Source of the DNA: Joyebacterum sp964521425
GTDB taxonomy: Bacteria > Joyebacterota > Joyebacteria > Joyebacterales > Joyebacteraceae
Length of the DNA: 64,000 nucleotides
Direction of reading: 5' to 3'
Assembly (NCBI GenBank): GCA_964521425.1
Contig: CAZFRO010000013.1
Coordinates: 3,844-67,843 of the forward strand
The notes under the pieces: generated by a model
Told to the model about the DNA's origin: nothing
Database searches by the model: none
What the model saw: the letters and a program-made list of their open reading frames with translations, nothing else
Shown here: positions 17,956 through 25,787 of the stretch, in pieces
Position numbering within the stretch: position 1 is the first letter of the stretch
How the letters are laid out: every line of letters begins with the position of its first letter
Made by a program: the position numbers and the translations under genes

Positions 17956-17971
17956 TGTTTCACGTGAAACA
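17956..17971 (+). promoter_or_regulatory. parS: parS centromere site, perfect
   Basis: TGTTTCACGTGAAACA, a perfect 16-base palindrome identical to the Bacillus-type parS consensus bound by ParB. It lies 170 bases before parA and about 8-9.7 kb from the origin elements, as expected for chromosomal partition. Confidence 0.95.
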
Positions 17972-18009
17972 CCCCTTCTCCACACCCGCCTCGCTCGCAC
18001 ACAAAAACC

Positions 18010-18018
18010 TGTGGATAA
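18010..18018 (-). promoter_or_regulatory. DnaA box, perfect, upstream of parA
   Basis: TGTGGATAA, the consensus box. A near match CTATCCACA lies at 18121-18129, just before the parA ribosome site. These could place parA under DnaA control, or be outlying origin boxes. Confidence 0.65.
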
Positions 18019-18042
18019 CTCGAACTGTTCCCACCTTTCCCC

Positions 18043-18071
18043 TTGACATGGTTCCCCCCGTCTGGTTGATT
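18043..18071 (+). promoter_or_regulatory. Possible parA promoter
   Basis: TTGACA at 18043-18048 and, after 17 bases, TTGATT at 18066-18071. The -35 is perfect and the -10 poor (three of six), so this is tentative. It is 70 bases upstream of the parA ATG. Confidence 0.4.
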
Positions 18072-18141
18072 CAAGCAACTTACCATCCTGCGCGCGACAG
18101 CACGCGTGGATGGAACGCTGCTATCCACATTCGGGAGGAAT

Positions 18142-18942
18142 ATGAGCCGCGTCATTGCGATCGCGAACCAGAAGGGCGGCGTCGGCAAGACAACCACCGC
18201 CGTCAATGTCTCCGCCTGCCTCGCTGTGGCAGAGCGGAAGACCCTCCTTATAGACATCGACCCCCAGGCTAACGCCACAAGTGGCCTTGGGATCGAGAAA
18301 AGCAAGATCACATCCACCATCTACGAGGTCCTCATCGGCGATGAGCCGATCAGCAGCGCGGCTATCCCGGCCCCAGACCTTCCCTTTCTCCACGTCGTCC
18401 CCTCAAACCAGCGCCTCATCGGGGCCGAGGTGGAGCTTGTTAATGTAATGGCGAGGGAGACGCGTCTCCAGCGAGCCATCTCCGAGGCTGCCGCTGACTA
18501 CGAGTACATCTTCATAGACTGCCCACCATCCCTCGGACTACTGACCGTCAACACATTAACCGCGGCTGATACGGTTATTGTCCCCATTCAGTGCGAGTAC
18601 TATGCACTTGAGGGACTCGGCCAGCTTCTCAACACGATCAGGCTGGTCCAGCGTAACCTCAATACTCGTCTGCGGATAGAAGGTATTCTGCTCACCATGT
18701 ACGACGGACGGTTGAACCTCGCCCGCCAGGTGGCGGAGGAGGCACGACGCTATTTCGGTGACCGCGTGTATGAGGCGATGATCCCGCGCAACGTGAGACT
18801 TGGGGAGGCGCCGAGCTTTGGTCAACCGATAATCCTTTACGACATACTATCAGCAGGGGCTCGTGCGTATATCGCTCTGACTAAGGAGATCATGGACTCG
18901 GCCAAGACGGCTGAGCCGGTCCCGGTCGTGAGCCAGGAGTAG
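18142..18942 (+). CDS. parA: Chromosome partitioning ATPase ParA (Soj)
   Basis: Deviant-Walker ATPase that moves ParB-parS complexes; Soj also regulates DnaA in Bacillus. From ATG 18142, with GGGAGGAAT just upstream, it has 266 residues. Walker A is KGGVGKTT with the signature lysine at residue 11 (NQKGGVGKTTTAVNVSACL), Walker A' is LLIDIDPQANATSGLG, and Walker B is YIFIDCPPSLGLLT. A longer reading from 18106 is not supported. It is followed by parB after 45 bases. Confidence 0.97.
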   Translation: MSRVIAIANQKGGVGKTTTAVNVSACLAVAERKTLLIDIDPQANATSGLGIEKSKITSTIYEVLIGDEPISSAAIPAPDLPFLHVVPSNQRLIGAEVELVNVMARETRLQRAISEAAADYEYIFIDCPPSLGLLTVNTLTAADTVIVPIQCEYYALEGLGQLLNTIRLVQRNLNTRLRIEGILLTMYDGRLNLARQVAEEARRYFGDRVYEAMIPRNVRLGEAPSFGQPIILYDILSAGARAYIALTKEIMDSAKTAEPVPVVSQE

Positions 18943-18987
18943 ATCGCCCCGGTGCACAGTGCCAGTAGATGGAGGAGGCCTGACGGG

Positions 18988-19842
18988 ATGACAAACAGGA
19001 CTGCCCTCGGCAAGGGAATCGAGGCGCTGATTCCAGATGCTCCACTGACGTCCAGTAGTGGTGGGGAGCTACCGGTGGATCTCATTGACGCGAACCCGGA
19101 GCAGCCACGGACACGATTCGACGAGTCGGCGCTTGCTGAGTTGTCGGCGTCTCTCAGCCGCCACGGTGTGCTCCAGCCGATCCTGGTGCGAGCAATGCCG
19201 GATGGGCGCTACCGTCTGGTGGCCGGAGAGCGCCGCTTGAGGGCGGCTCGGCTGGCGGGGATCGAGATGATCCCAGCGGTCGTGCGTGACGTGGATGAGG
19301 ACAACGGGCTAGAGCTTGCCCTTGTTGAGAACCTCCAGAGAGAGGACCTGGATCCGATCGACGAGGCGAAGGCGTTTGAGGCATTGATGGAGGTGGGTGG
19401 CCTGGCGCAGTCGGACGTGGCTCTGCGCGTAGGGAAAGACAGAAGCACAGTCGCGAACGCGATGCGTCTGCTGGACCTTCCGTTCGAGGTGCAGGAGATG
19501 ATCTCGGAGGGAACACTGAGCGCTGGACATGGCCGTGCGATTCTGGCCCTGGCGACAGGTGAGGAGCGCCGCAGGCTTGCGGAGCGCGTGGTGAAGCGAG
19601 GGCTATCGGTGCGTGAGGCGGAAGTGCTGGCGAGGGGCCAAAAGCCCAGGCGCAGGACTGTGCGCGCAAGGAAGACGGCTGATCCACTCCTCAAGGACTA
19701 CGAGGCGAGGCTGGAGCGAGCGCTCGGGACGAACGTCCGGGTGGAGCGGATTGGGCACGAGGGAAGCATCAGGATTGAGTATTACTCGAGCGAAGAGCTT
19801 GAGAGGCTTATGGAGCTCCTGCTCTCGCTTGAGCGGGGCTGA
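18988..19842 (+). CDS. parB: Chromosome partitioning protein ParB (Spo0J)
   Basis: CTP-dependent clamp that loads at parS. From ATG 18988 (GGAGGAGG nine bases upstream) it has 284 residues. The CTP-binding motifs GERRLRAARLAG and ALVENLQRE are present at about residues 75-115. They are followed by the helix-turn-helix region (GLAQSDVALRVGKDRSTVAN) and a C-terminal dimer domain (EELERLMELLLSL). The N-terminal ALGKGIEALIP is the usual ParA-stimulating peptide. Confidence 0.96.
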   Translation: MTNRTALGKGIEALIPDAPLTSSSGGELPVDLIDANPEQPRTRFDESALAELSASLSRHGVLQPILVRAMPDGRYRLVAGERRLRAARLAGIEMIPAVVRDVDEDNGLELALVENLQREDLDPIDEAKAFEALMEVGGLAQSDVALRVGKDRSTVANAMRLLDLPFEVQEMISEGTLSAGHGRAILALATGEERRRLAERVVKRGLSVREAEVLARGQKPRRRTVRARKTADPLLKDYEARLERALGTNVRVERIGHEGSIRIEYYSSEELERLMELLLSLERG

Positions 19843-19893
19843 TAGGCGACGGAAAGTCGTTGAAGAATATGGTGCGAAGAGACCGGCGATTGC

Positions 19894-19914
19894 CTGTTAG
19901 CTGTTAGCTGTTGA
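19894..19914 (+). repeat. Three 7-base direct repeats
   Basis: CTGTTAG, CTGTTAG and CTGTTGA in tandem, ending inside the -35 box of the possible bactofilin promoter. They could be a regulator site or simple slippage. Confidence 0.6.
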
Positions 19915-19939
19915 CTGGTGGATGCGTGTTTGGTAGCGT
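19911..19939 (+). promoter_or_regulatory. Possible bactofilin promoter
   Basis: TTGACT at 19911-19916, a 17-base spacer, TAGCGT at 19934-19939. The -35 is good and the -10 weak. It lies 76 bases before the bactofilin ATG. Confidence 0.4.
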
Positions 19940-20014
19940 CTTTTCTTCGCGTAGCTGCTGATGTGAATGGAGGTCCGACGCGGGCGGCCTCGGACCGTTG
20001 CGCGGGAGGTTTGG

Positions 20015-20449
20015 ATGTTCACTAAGGAAGGTGAAAAGAGCGTGGACATGGTGAACACGGTCATTGGAGCAGGAACGATCCTCACAGGTGACGTGAAGGT
20101 TGAAGGCAGCATGCAGGTGGATGGGGAGTTTGAGGGCGCGGTCGAGGCCACAGATACCCTTCTTGTCGGCGAGACCGGCAAGGTTGAGGGTAACGCGACG
20201 GTTGCGAATGCAATCATCGGCGGCCGGATGTTCGGCAACGTATTCGCTTCCGGCAAGATCGAGCTCAAGCGTGGTTCACAGATGCTCGGTGACATTGAGA
20301 CGCGGGGTCTTGTAATAGAGGACGGCGTCGTGTTCCAGGGCAACTGCCACATGGGTGAGGTTGTTGACGGCCCGGTTCGTCGTCGGAACGAGACCGCGAG
20401 TGAGTTTGACATCGTGGAGGAGTTCGAGGAAGACGAAGCCACGCTGTAG
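20015..20449 (+). CDS. Bactofilin (polymer-forming cytoskeletal protein)
   Basis: A 144-residue bactofilin (DUF583), which forms non-polar filaments from a right-handed beta helix. The core (residues 14-115) repeats short strands with regular glycines and aliphatic residues (GTILTGDVKVEGSMQVDGEF, then EGNATVANAIIGG). The acidic tail is DIVEEFEEDEATL. ATG 20015 lies five bases after GGGAGG. In Myxococcus a bactofilin scaffold helps place ParABS at the poles, so the position right after parB is suggestive. Confidence 0.9.
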   Translation: MFTKEGEKSVDMVNTVIGAGTILTGDVKVEGSMQVDGEFEGAVEATDTLLVGETGKVEGNATVANAIIGGRMFGNVFASGKIELKRGSQMLGDIETRGLVIEDGVVFQGNCHMGEVVDGPVRRRNETASEFDIVEEFEEDEATL

Positions 20450-20753
20450 TGCGACGCGCGAGCCTGCGAGGCGTGTGCAGCGACTCGGAGGCGCTCGAAG
20501 TGGCCGACAGCAGGAGGTCCTCCACAGGCGCTCGTGTGGACAAGTGTGAACAACGAGCCTCAAGAGACGTATCTCCTTATATGAGAACGAGTTAGAAGAG
20601 AACACCTGTGACGTCAAAGCCCGGTTATCCACCGGAACTGAAGACTGTCAATAGGAGTTCAGTCGTGCAAGTGCGCGTGGCTCAGGAACTTCCAGTGAAT
20701 CCGCACGGAGCGCAGGCGCAAGAACGGTGGTGGTGTGTGCCAAGGAGGGCGAG
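20450..20753. other. Intergenic gap before V-ATPase operon
   Basis: About 300 bases without a gene. It holds a DnaA-box-like TTATCCACC at 20625-20633 inside a small CCGGT/ACCGG dyad, and a TTATAT run near 20577 that could be a -10. I saw no clear terminator for the bactofilin gene and no firm promoter for the ATPase operon. Confidence 0.5.
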
Positions 20754-21068
20754 TTGATTTCTGACGCGATCCGGAGGATCAAGAACAGGGAGACGGAAGC
20801 TGACGAGCTGATCCGCGGCGCGCGCTCTGAGAGCAAGAAGCGGGTGGCCGAGGCGTACGAGAAGGCCGTGTCCCTGGTCGACGAGATGCGCGCAGGAATG
20901 AGAACTGACGAGAAGGCTCTGGTAGCCAAGGCGCAGAGCGAGGCCGAAGCAGTTGCTGAGACAATGGCAGCGGAGAGCGCGACGAGTGTCCGGGTCACAC
21001 GAGAGGGCGCGGAGTCGAAGATCGGTGACGGAGTGTCAAAGGTCCTCGGGTCCCTGATCTCGGGCTAA
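20754..21068 (+). CDS. ntpF: V/A-type ATPase peripheral stalk subunit (NtpF/AhaH, G-like)
   Basis: A 104-residue, almost entirely helical, charged protein rich in Glu, Lys, Arg and Ala (DAIRRIKNRETEADELIRGA), as expected for the coiled coil that pairs with subunit E in the peripheral stalk. TTG 20754 is chosen because AAGGAGG lies six bases upstream; GTG codons at 20727-20733 are alternatives. It is first in an operon whose order equals Enterococcus hirae ntpFIKECGABD. Identity rests on context plus coiled-coil character. Confidence 0.8.
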   Translation: MISDAIRRIKNRETEADELIRGARSESKKRVAEAYEKAVSLVDEMRAGMRTDEKALVAKAQSEAEAVAETMAAESATSVRVTREGAESKIGDGVSKVLGSLISG

Positions 21069-21095
21069 AGCTTCCATCGCAAGGAACAGCACCGC

Positions 21096-23108
21096 ATGGC
21101 CGTAAGTCGCATGAAGAGAATCCAGATCCTGGCGCATGACAGCATCAGGAATGATGTCGTAGCCGCCCTCCGTGATGAGGGCGTGCTTCACGTCACGTCT
21201 CCTTCAATCGAACTCGAGGCGGTCGGCAACAGCGATACCCGCAAGAAGCGGGAACGTGAGATCACAAGTGAACTCGGGAAGCTCGAGTATGTCCGCAACT
21301 TCCTGAAGCCGTACTACGTGCCGTCGAAGAAGGGAATGGAGAAGATGTTCAACCCGAAGTTTCTCCTTGATGAGGAGGAACTCCGGGCGACAGTTGACTC
21401 GTTCTCTACCGATGCAGGATACCAGAGCTGCGTTGCTCTTGAGGGGCGAATGCGGAGCGCCGACGCGGAGATTGTGAGAAAGACCGCGCTGGCAACCGAG
21501 GTCGCACACTGGGTGGATGCCGGAGTGGATGTCGACGAGATGGTCGACACACGATTGACACGCATTGCACCATTGACGGTTGAGGCGGGAGAGTTCGAGA
21601 AGCTCCGCACCTCGCTTGAGGAGGCAGTTCCTGACTCGGAGTTCCTGGAGGTGTCACGAAGCGGAGCGACCGTCTACTTCGTCATCATGTACTTGAAGGA
21701 GAGGGAATCGGATGTAGCGCTGATCCTGAAACGACACAGCGCAAGATGGGCCGACCTCTCGGGTGCTGCGGGCGAGCCGAAGGCCGCAGCTGCGCTTCTG
21801 CTCGAGCAAGCAACAAGACTCTCCGAAGACATAGAGAGCATGAAGGAAGAGGCGACGGAACTTGCGCTGGACTACGAGACCGTCCTCCTGGTTCACGACG
21901 ATGTCTCAGAGCGGCTCGCGAAGGAATCAGTTCAGGAGAGCTTCGGTTCTACCGGGGCGACGTTCGTCGTGGAGGGTTGGATGCGGACGCGCGATGAGGA
22001 GCGCGTGCGTGAGCGACTCGACACCATCACGACAGCCATCGGCGATTCACACGACTATACGGATACATCACCAATTCACATGGCGACACGCGACCCAGAG
22101 TCCAACGAGGATGTCCCCGTCGATCTCAACAACTCCGGGATGGTCTCGCCATTTGAGTTCGTGACGACCCTCTACTCGCGTCCGGTCTACTGGGAGAACG
22201 ATCCAACCCCGCTCCTGGCGCCCTTCTTTATCATCTTCTTCGGTCTCTGTGTGAGCGATGGTGGATACGGTATCACGCTGGCACTCGTGGCTCTGTGGCT
22301 CATGAGCAAGATGCCACATGGTGGCGCACGACAGTTCATGAAGCTCCTCTTGATGGGCGGAATATCAACTGCGGTTGTAGGTCTCATCACGGGCGGCTGG
22401 TTCGGCATAGACCCGAATGTGATGCCGGCGTTCATACGGAACGCGATCGTCCTAAACCCGCTTCAAGAACCGATGAAGATGCTGAACGTGGTCTTCATCA
22501 TCGGCATCGTGCAGGTCTTCACGGGACTCGCGATCAAGATGGTCGCGGACTTCAAGGCGAAGCGCTGGCTGGACGGGATCCTCGATCAGTTTCTCTGGAT
22601 CGTGTTCCTCACGTTCCTGGCACCCCTCGGCTACGACTTCATCCTTGGGGGATATGTACCGCCCGGGATCACGGCGATCGCGGGGCGGGGAGCGCAGATA
22701 TGTGGCGTGCTCGTCATCCTCACCGGTGCGCGGAAGAACGCGAACCCGGTGATGAAGCTCCTCGGTGGGGTACTCAAGCTGTACGACATCGTCGGCTACT
22801 TTGGCGACGTTCTCTCATACGCGCGACTTCTGGCGCTCGGCCTGGCGACGGGCGCGATCGCGATGGCGATCAACGGTATCGCGGAGATGGCGATGGAGAT
22901 CCCTGTGGCCGGTCCCGTTGGCGCCGTCCTCATTCTTATCGCCGGTCACATTTTCAATCTCGCCGTGAACTGTCTCGGTGGGTTTGTTCACTCAGCGAGA
23001 CTTCAGTACCTTGAGTATTTCGCGAAGTTCTTCACCGGCGGCGGCCACGCATTTCAACCGTTTGCATCGGCGAGAAGATACTCCGAGGTCAGGAGACAAG
23101 AGAGTTAG
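21096..23108 (+). CDS. ntpI: V/A-type ATPase membrane subunit I
   Basis: Stator membrane subunit (a/I) that forms the ion half-channels against the rotor ring. It has 670 residues: about 340 cytoplasmic residues with coiled coils, then membrane helices from about residue 370 (LLAPFFIIFFGLCVSDGGYG). LSYARLLALGLA contains the conserved channel arginine (R577), equivalent to the essential Arg of the family. The start MAVSRMKRIQILAHDSIRND is typical. It precedes the rotor subunit gene. Confidence 0.94.
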   Translation: MAVSRMKRIQILAHDSIRNDVVAALRDEGVLHVTSPSIELEAVGNSDTRKKREREITSELGKLEYVRNFLKPYYVPSKKGMEKMFNPKFLLDEEELRATVDSFSTDAGYQSCVALEGRMRSADAEIVRKTALATEVAHWVDAGVDVDEMVDTRLTRIAPLTVEAGEFEKLRTSLEEAVPDSEFLEVSRSGATVYFVIMYLKERESDVALILKRHSARWADLSGAAGEPKAAAALLLEQATRLSEDIESMKEEATELALDYETVLLVHDDVSERLAKESVQESFGSTGATFVVEGWMRTRDEERVRERLDTITTAIGDSHDYTDTSPIHMATRDPESNEDVPVDLNNSGMVSPFEFVTTLYSRPVYWENDPTPLLAPFFIIFFGLCVSDGGYGITLALVALWLMSKMPHGGARQFMKLLLMGGISTAVVGLITGGWFGIDPNVMPAFIRNAIVLNPLQEPMKMLNVVFIIGIVQVFTGLAIKMVADFKAKRWLDGILDQFLWIVFLTFLAPLGYDFILGGYVPPGITAIAGRGAQICGVLVILTGARKNANPVMKLLGGVLKLYDIVGYFGDVLSYARLLALGLATGAIAMAINGIAEMAMEIPVAGPVGAVLILIAGHIFNLAVNCLGGFVHSARLQYLEYFAKFFTGGGHAFQPFASARRYSEVRRQES

Positions 23109-23149
23109 TTTAAGAGAGGTGCTTGAAACCTCGCGGGAAGGAGTCTGGG

Positions 23150-23611
23150 ATGGAAGGACTGATGTTGGGAATGGCAGGTGCGGCACTTGCGGCGGCGCTC
23201 GCAGGCACCGGTTCTGCTATCGGGACCGGCATCGCCGGTCAGGCGGGATCGGGAGTCGTAGCGGAGGACCCGGAGAAGTTCGGAAGATTGCTCCTACTCC
23301 AGGCGCTGCCGGGAACGCAGGGCATCTACGGCATCGTCGGTCTCTTCCTGGCAGTAGGCAAGCTCAGCGCACTCGGCATGGGCGCGATGACGGTCGGGCA
23401 AGGTTGGCAGATCCTCTTCGCGTGCATTCCGCTCGCGATCACCGGGCTCACATCCGGCATAGCGCAGGGCAAGGTGGCCGGCGCGGCCTGTGGACTCGTT
23501 GCCAAGCGACCTGATGAAATGGGCAAGGGGATGATCTTCGCAATCGTCGTCGAGACGTATGCTGTTCTCGGTCTTCTCGGCACGATTCTCCTGCTCGGCA
23601 ACATTACATAG
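23150..23611 (+). CDS. ntpK: V-type ATPase rotor proteolipid K
   Basis: A 153-residue duplicated proteolipid with four membrane helices forming the rotor ring. Residues L53, T56, Q57, Q106 and E135 align at constant offsets (8, 8, 8, 4, 4) with the Enterococcus hirae NtpK sodium ligands L61, T64, Q65, Q110 and E139. They appear as LPGTQGIYG, TSGIAQGK and IVVETYAVLG. This suggests Na+ rather than H+ as coupling ion (inference). The first helical hairpin lacks the carboxylate, as in V-type K subunits. ATG 23150 follows GGAAGGAG. Confidence 0.93.
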   Translation: MEGLMLGMAGAALAAALAGTGSAIGTGIAGQAGSGVVAEDPEKFGRLLLLQALPGTQGIYGIVGLFLAVGKLSALGMGAMTVGQGWQILFACIPLAITGLTSGIAQGKVAGAACGLVAKRPDEMGKGMIFAIVVETYAVLGLLGTILLLGNIT

Positions 23612-23637
23612 CATCTGACTATAAGGCTGGTTAAGAG

Positions 23638-24231
23638 ATGGCAGTAGACGACATCCTGAAGAAGATTACGTCGGATGCGGAGATGACTACTCAGGAGATC
23701 CTCGCCGAGGGCAAGCGTGATGGCGAGGAGATTATCGAGAAAGCCAGAGCGGACGCAGCCGCGCTCAAGAGCCGGTTGAAGTCGAAGGCGGACCAGCGTG
23801 CGGATGAGGAGAGAAACCGCATCGTAACACTGGCACGCCTCTCGGCGCGTCGCGATCTTCTGAGTGAGAAGCAGCTTCTCATCGGCAAGGTCTTCGAGGA
23901 GACAAGAGAACGCATCCTCGCCATGGGGCGCGATGACTACCGCCGCTTCATCAAGTACTTCCTTCTCGACGCGATTGAATCGGGGCGAGAAGAAGTCGTT
24001 ATCGGCGAGCGCGAAAACAGGATCGACCAGGCGTTTCTCGACGAGGTCACTCGAGAGGCTGGAAAGGGCGCCGGACTCAGGCTCTCGTCTGAGAGAGGCT
24101 CGATGGATGGCGGCTTCATCCTGCGCGAGGGCAATACGGCGACGAACTGCACCCTCGACACGATCCTGCGCAATGCGCGTGAGAACCTCGAGACCGATGT
24201 TGCGACGATCCTGTTCGGAGAGGGCAAGTAG
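23638..24231 (+). CDS. ntpE: V/A-type ATPase peripheral stalk subunit E
   Basis: A 197-residue stalk subunit. The N-terminal long helix (ILKKITSDAEMTTQEILAEG to about residue 85) pairs with NtpF; the globular C-terminal half (GGFILREGNTATNCTLDTIL) binds the catalytic head. It starts 26 bases after ntpK. It is followed by a 148-base gap with imperfect repeats, unlike the otherwise tight operon. Confidence 0.9.
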   Translation: MAVDDILKKITSDAEMTTQEILAEGKRDGEEIIEKARADAAALKSRLKSKADQRADEERNRIVTLARLSARRDLLSEKQLLIGKVFEETRERILAMGRDDYRRFIKYFLLDAIESGREEVVIGERENRIDQAFLDEVTREAGKGAGLRLSSERGSMDGGFILREGNTATNCTLDTILRNARENLETDVATILFGEGK

Positions 24232-24245
24232 CGCACCAATGCGCT

Positions 24246-24355
24246 CGCTGACGGATTGAGGGCACGCGCCCACTGACCGATAGGGCGGGCACAGCTGTCC
24301 ACTGATCCATAGGACGGGCTAATGCGCTCAGTGACAAATAGAGCGCACGCACACA
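24246..24355 (+). repeat. Imperfect ~29-base tandem repeat between ntpE and ntpC
   Basis: Four degenerate units start at about 24246, 24271, 24300 and 24329. The best two read CACTGACCGATAGGGCGGGC and CACTGATCCATAGGACGGGC. It fills the only long gap inside the ATPase operon. No hairpin or open frame explains it. Confidence 0.6.
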
Positions 24356-24379
24356 AGGCCGGGAATCACCAGGACGAGT

Positions 24380-25381
24380 ATGGCTGACGACACTAGATAC
24401 GCATACGCAGTAGCAAGAGTCCGGGGCATGGAGACACGTCTCCTGGACCGGCAGTGGATCGAGAGGCTCCTCTCCGAGTCAGCAGAGGGCGCCCTCAAGG
24501 CGTTGGGCGATTCCGCATATCAGGATGCCGTCGCGGACGTGGATACACCGGAGGCAATCGAGGCGGGGCTTGAGAAAGCCATGTCCGAGATGCTGACCAC
24601 CATCGCGGCGATAGCACCGGATCCGGAGCTGATCGACCTCTTCCGCATCCGGTGGGACTACAGCAACCTGAAGTCGTTCCTGAAGGCCTCGCTTCTCAAG
24701 GCCGAGAGCAGTGAGACAGGGATTGTCGATGGGCCGGGAACGATACCGGCGGCCACGCTTGAGGCAGCGGTGCGGGACAAGGACTACACACCACTGCCCG
24801 GGTTCTTGGCCGACGCCGCGCGCGACGCGGAGGAGGCATACCGTGATCGGGGCGAGCTCTCCATCGTCGATCACACCCTCGACTCGTCGCTCTGGGAGCA
24901 CACACTGAGGACAGCGGAAGCAAGCTCAAACGAGTTCCTTGCCGACTACTTCCAGACAGAGGTAGACCTCATCAATATCAAGACCTTCTTGCGCATGAAG
25001 GCAATGAACAGCGACCAGAGTGATCTCGCCCGTGCGTTCATACCCGGCGGATCGCTCGATCTCTCGTACTTCCGCACAGCGCTTGGGGAGTCGATCGACG
25101 CCTTCGCAAGAAGCATCGAGTACGGCAGATATGGGGCTCTCACCGAAGCACTGACAGAGTCGTCGCCCGAGAAGCGGTACGTGCTCGAACTCGCATGCGA
25201 CAACGTTCTGATTCGATTCGTCGACAGAGCGAAGATGACAGCGTACGGCATCGAGCCGCTCATCGCTTTCATCCTCCACAGGACAATCGAGATGAAGCTC
25301 GTGAGAACCGCGATCGTCGCGAAGCTCGATGGCGTCAGACGCAGTGATGTTGAGGAACGACTAAGGATGATACATGTCTAA
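24380..25381 (+). CDS. ntpC: V/A-type ATPase subunit C (d)
   Basis: A 333-residue helical subunit that links the central rotor shaft to the K ring. Family features include the N-terminal YAYAVARVRGMETRLLD and the repeated three-fold helical layout with ADYFQTEVDLINIKTFLRMK. Its stop overlaps the ntpG start by eight bases. Confidence 0.92.
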   Translation: MADDTRYAYAVARVRGMETRLLDRQWIERLLSESAEGALKALGDSAYQDAVADVDTPEAIEAGLEKAMSEMLTTIAAIAPDPELIDLFRIRWDYSNLKSFLKASLLKAESSETGIVDGPGTIPAATLEAAVRDKDYTPLPGFLADAARDAEEAYRDRGELSIVDHTLDSSLWEHTLRTAEASSNEFLADYFQTEVDLINIKTFLRMKAMNSDQSDLARAFIPGGSLDLSYFRTALGESIDAFARSIEYGRYGALTEALTESSPEKRYVLELACDNVLIRFVDRAKMTAYGIEPLIAFILHRTIEMKLVRTAIVAKLDGVRRSDVEERLRMIHV

Positions 25382-25700
25382 GATCGCGTTCATAGGCGAC
25401 CGGGATTCTATCTGGGGTTTCAAGGCCTTCGGGATCACTGGGTTCCCGGCATCGGGGGCCGAGGAGGTGCACGACGCCTTCACCGCCGCCGTCAAGCAGG
25501 GCCACGCGATCATCTTTGTGACCGAGGATGTCTACGAGGCCTGCTCTGAGCAGATCGCCGAGTACAGGGACCAGGCACTCCCGACAGTCACCGTGCTCCC
25601 GAGCGTGAGAGGCTCGCGCGGAATCGCTACGGCCGAGATCCATAAGGCCGTCTCCGCAGCTGTCGGCGCCGACATCCTGTCGGTATCCGGGAACGACTAG
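25374..25700 (+). CDS. ntpG: V/A-type ATPase subunit F (NtpG)
   Basis: A 108-residue Rossmann-like subunit bound to the central shaft. MSKIAFIGDRDSIWGFKAFG and HAIIFVTEDVYEAC are the family signature. It starts inside the last codons of ntpC, so the two are coupled. An 87-base gap follows before ntpA. Confidence 0.93.
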   Translation: MSKIAFIGDRDSIWGFKAFGITGFPASGAEEVHDAFTAAVKQGHAIIFVTEDVYEACSEQIAEYRDQALPTVTVLPSVRGSRGIATAEIHKAVSAAVGADILSVSGND

Positions 25701-25787
25701 GTTCCTTAAGAGTCCGGCAGAGACTGACGTTCGATAGCGGCGCGAACAGACACGCTGGTACTGACGCAAGCTGACAGGAGAAGGAGA

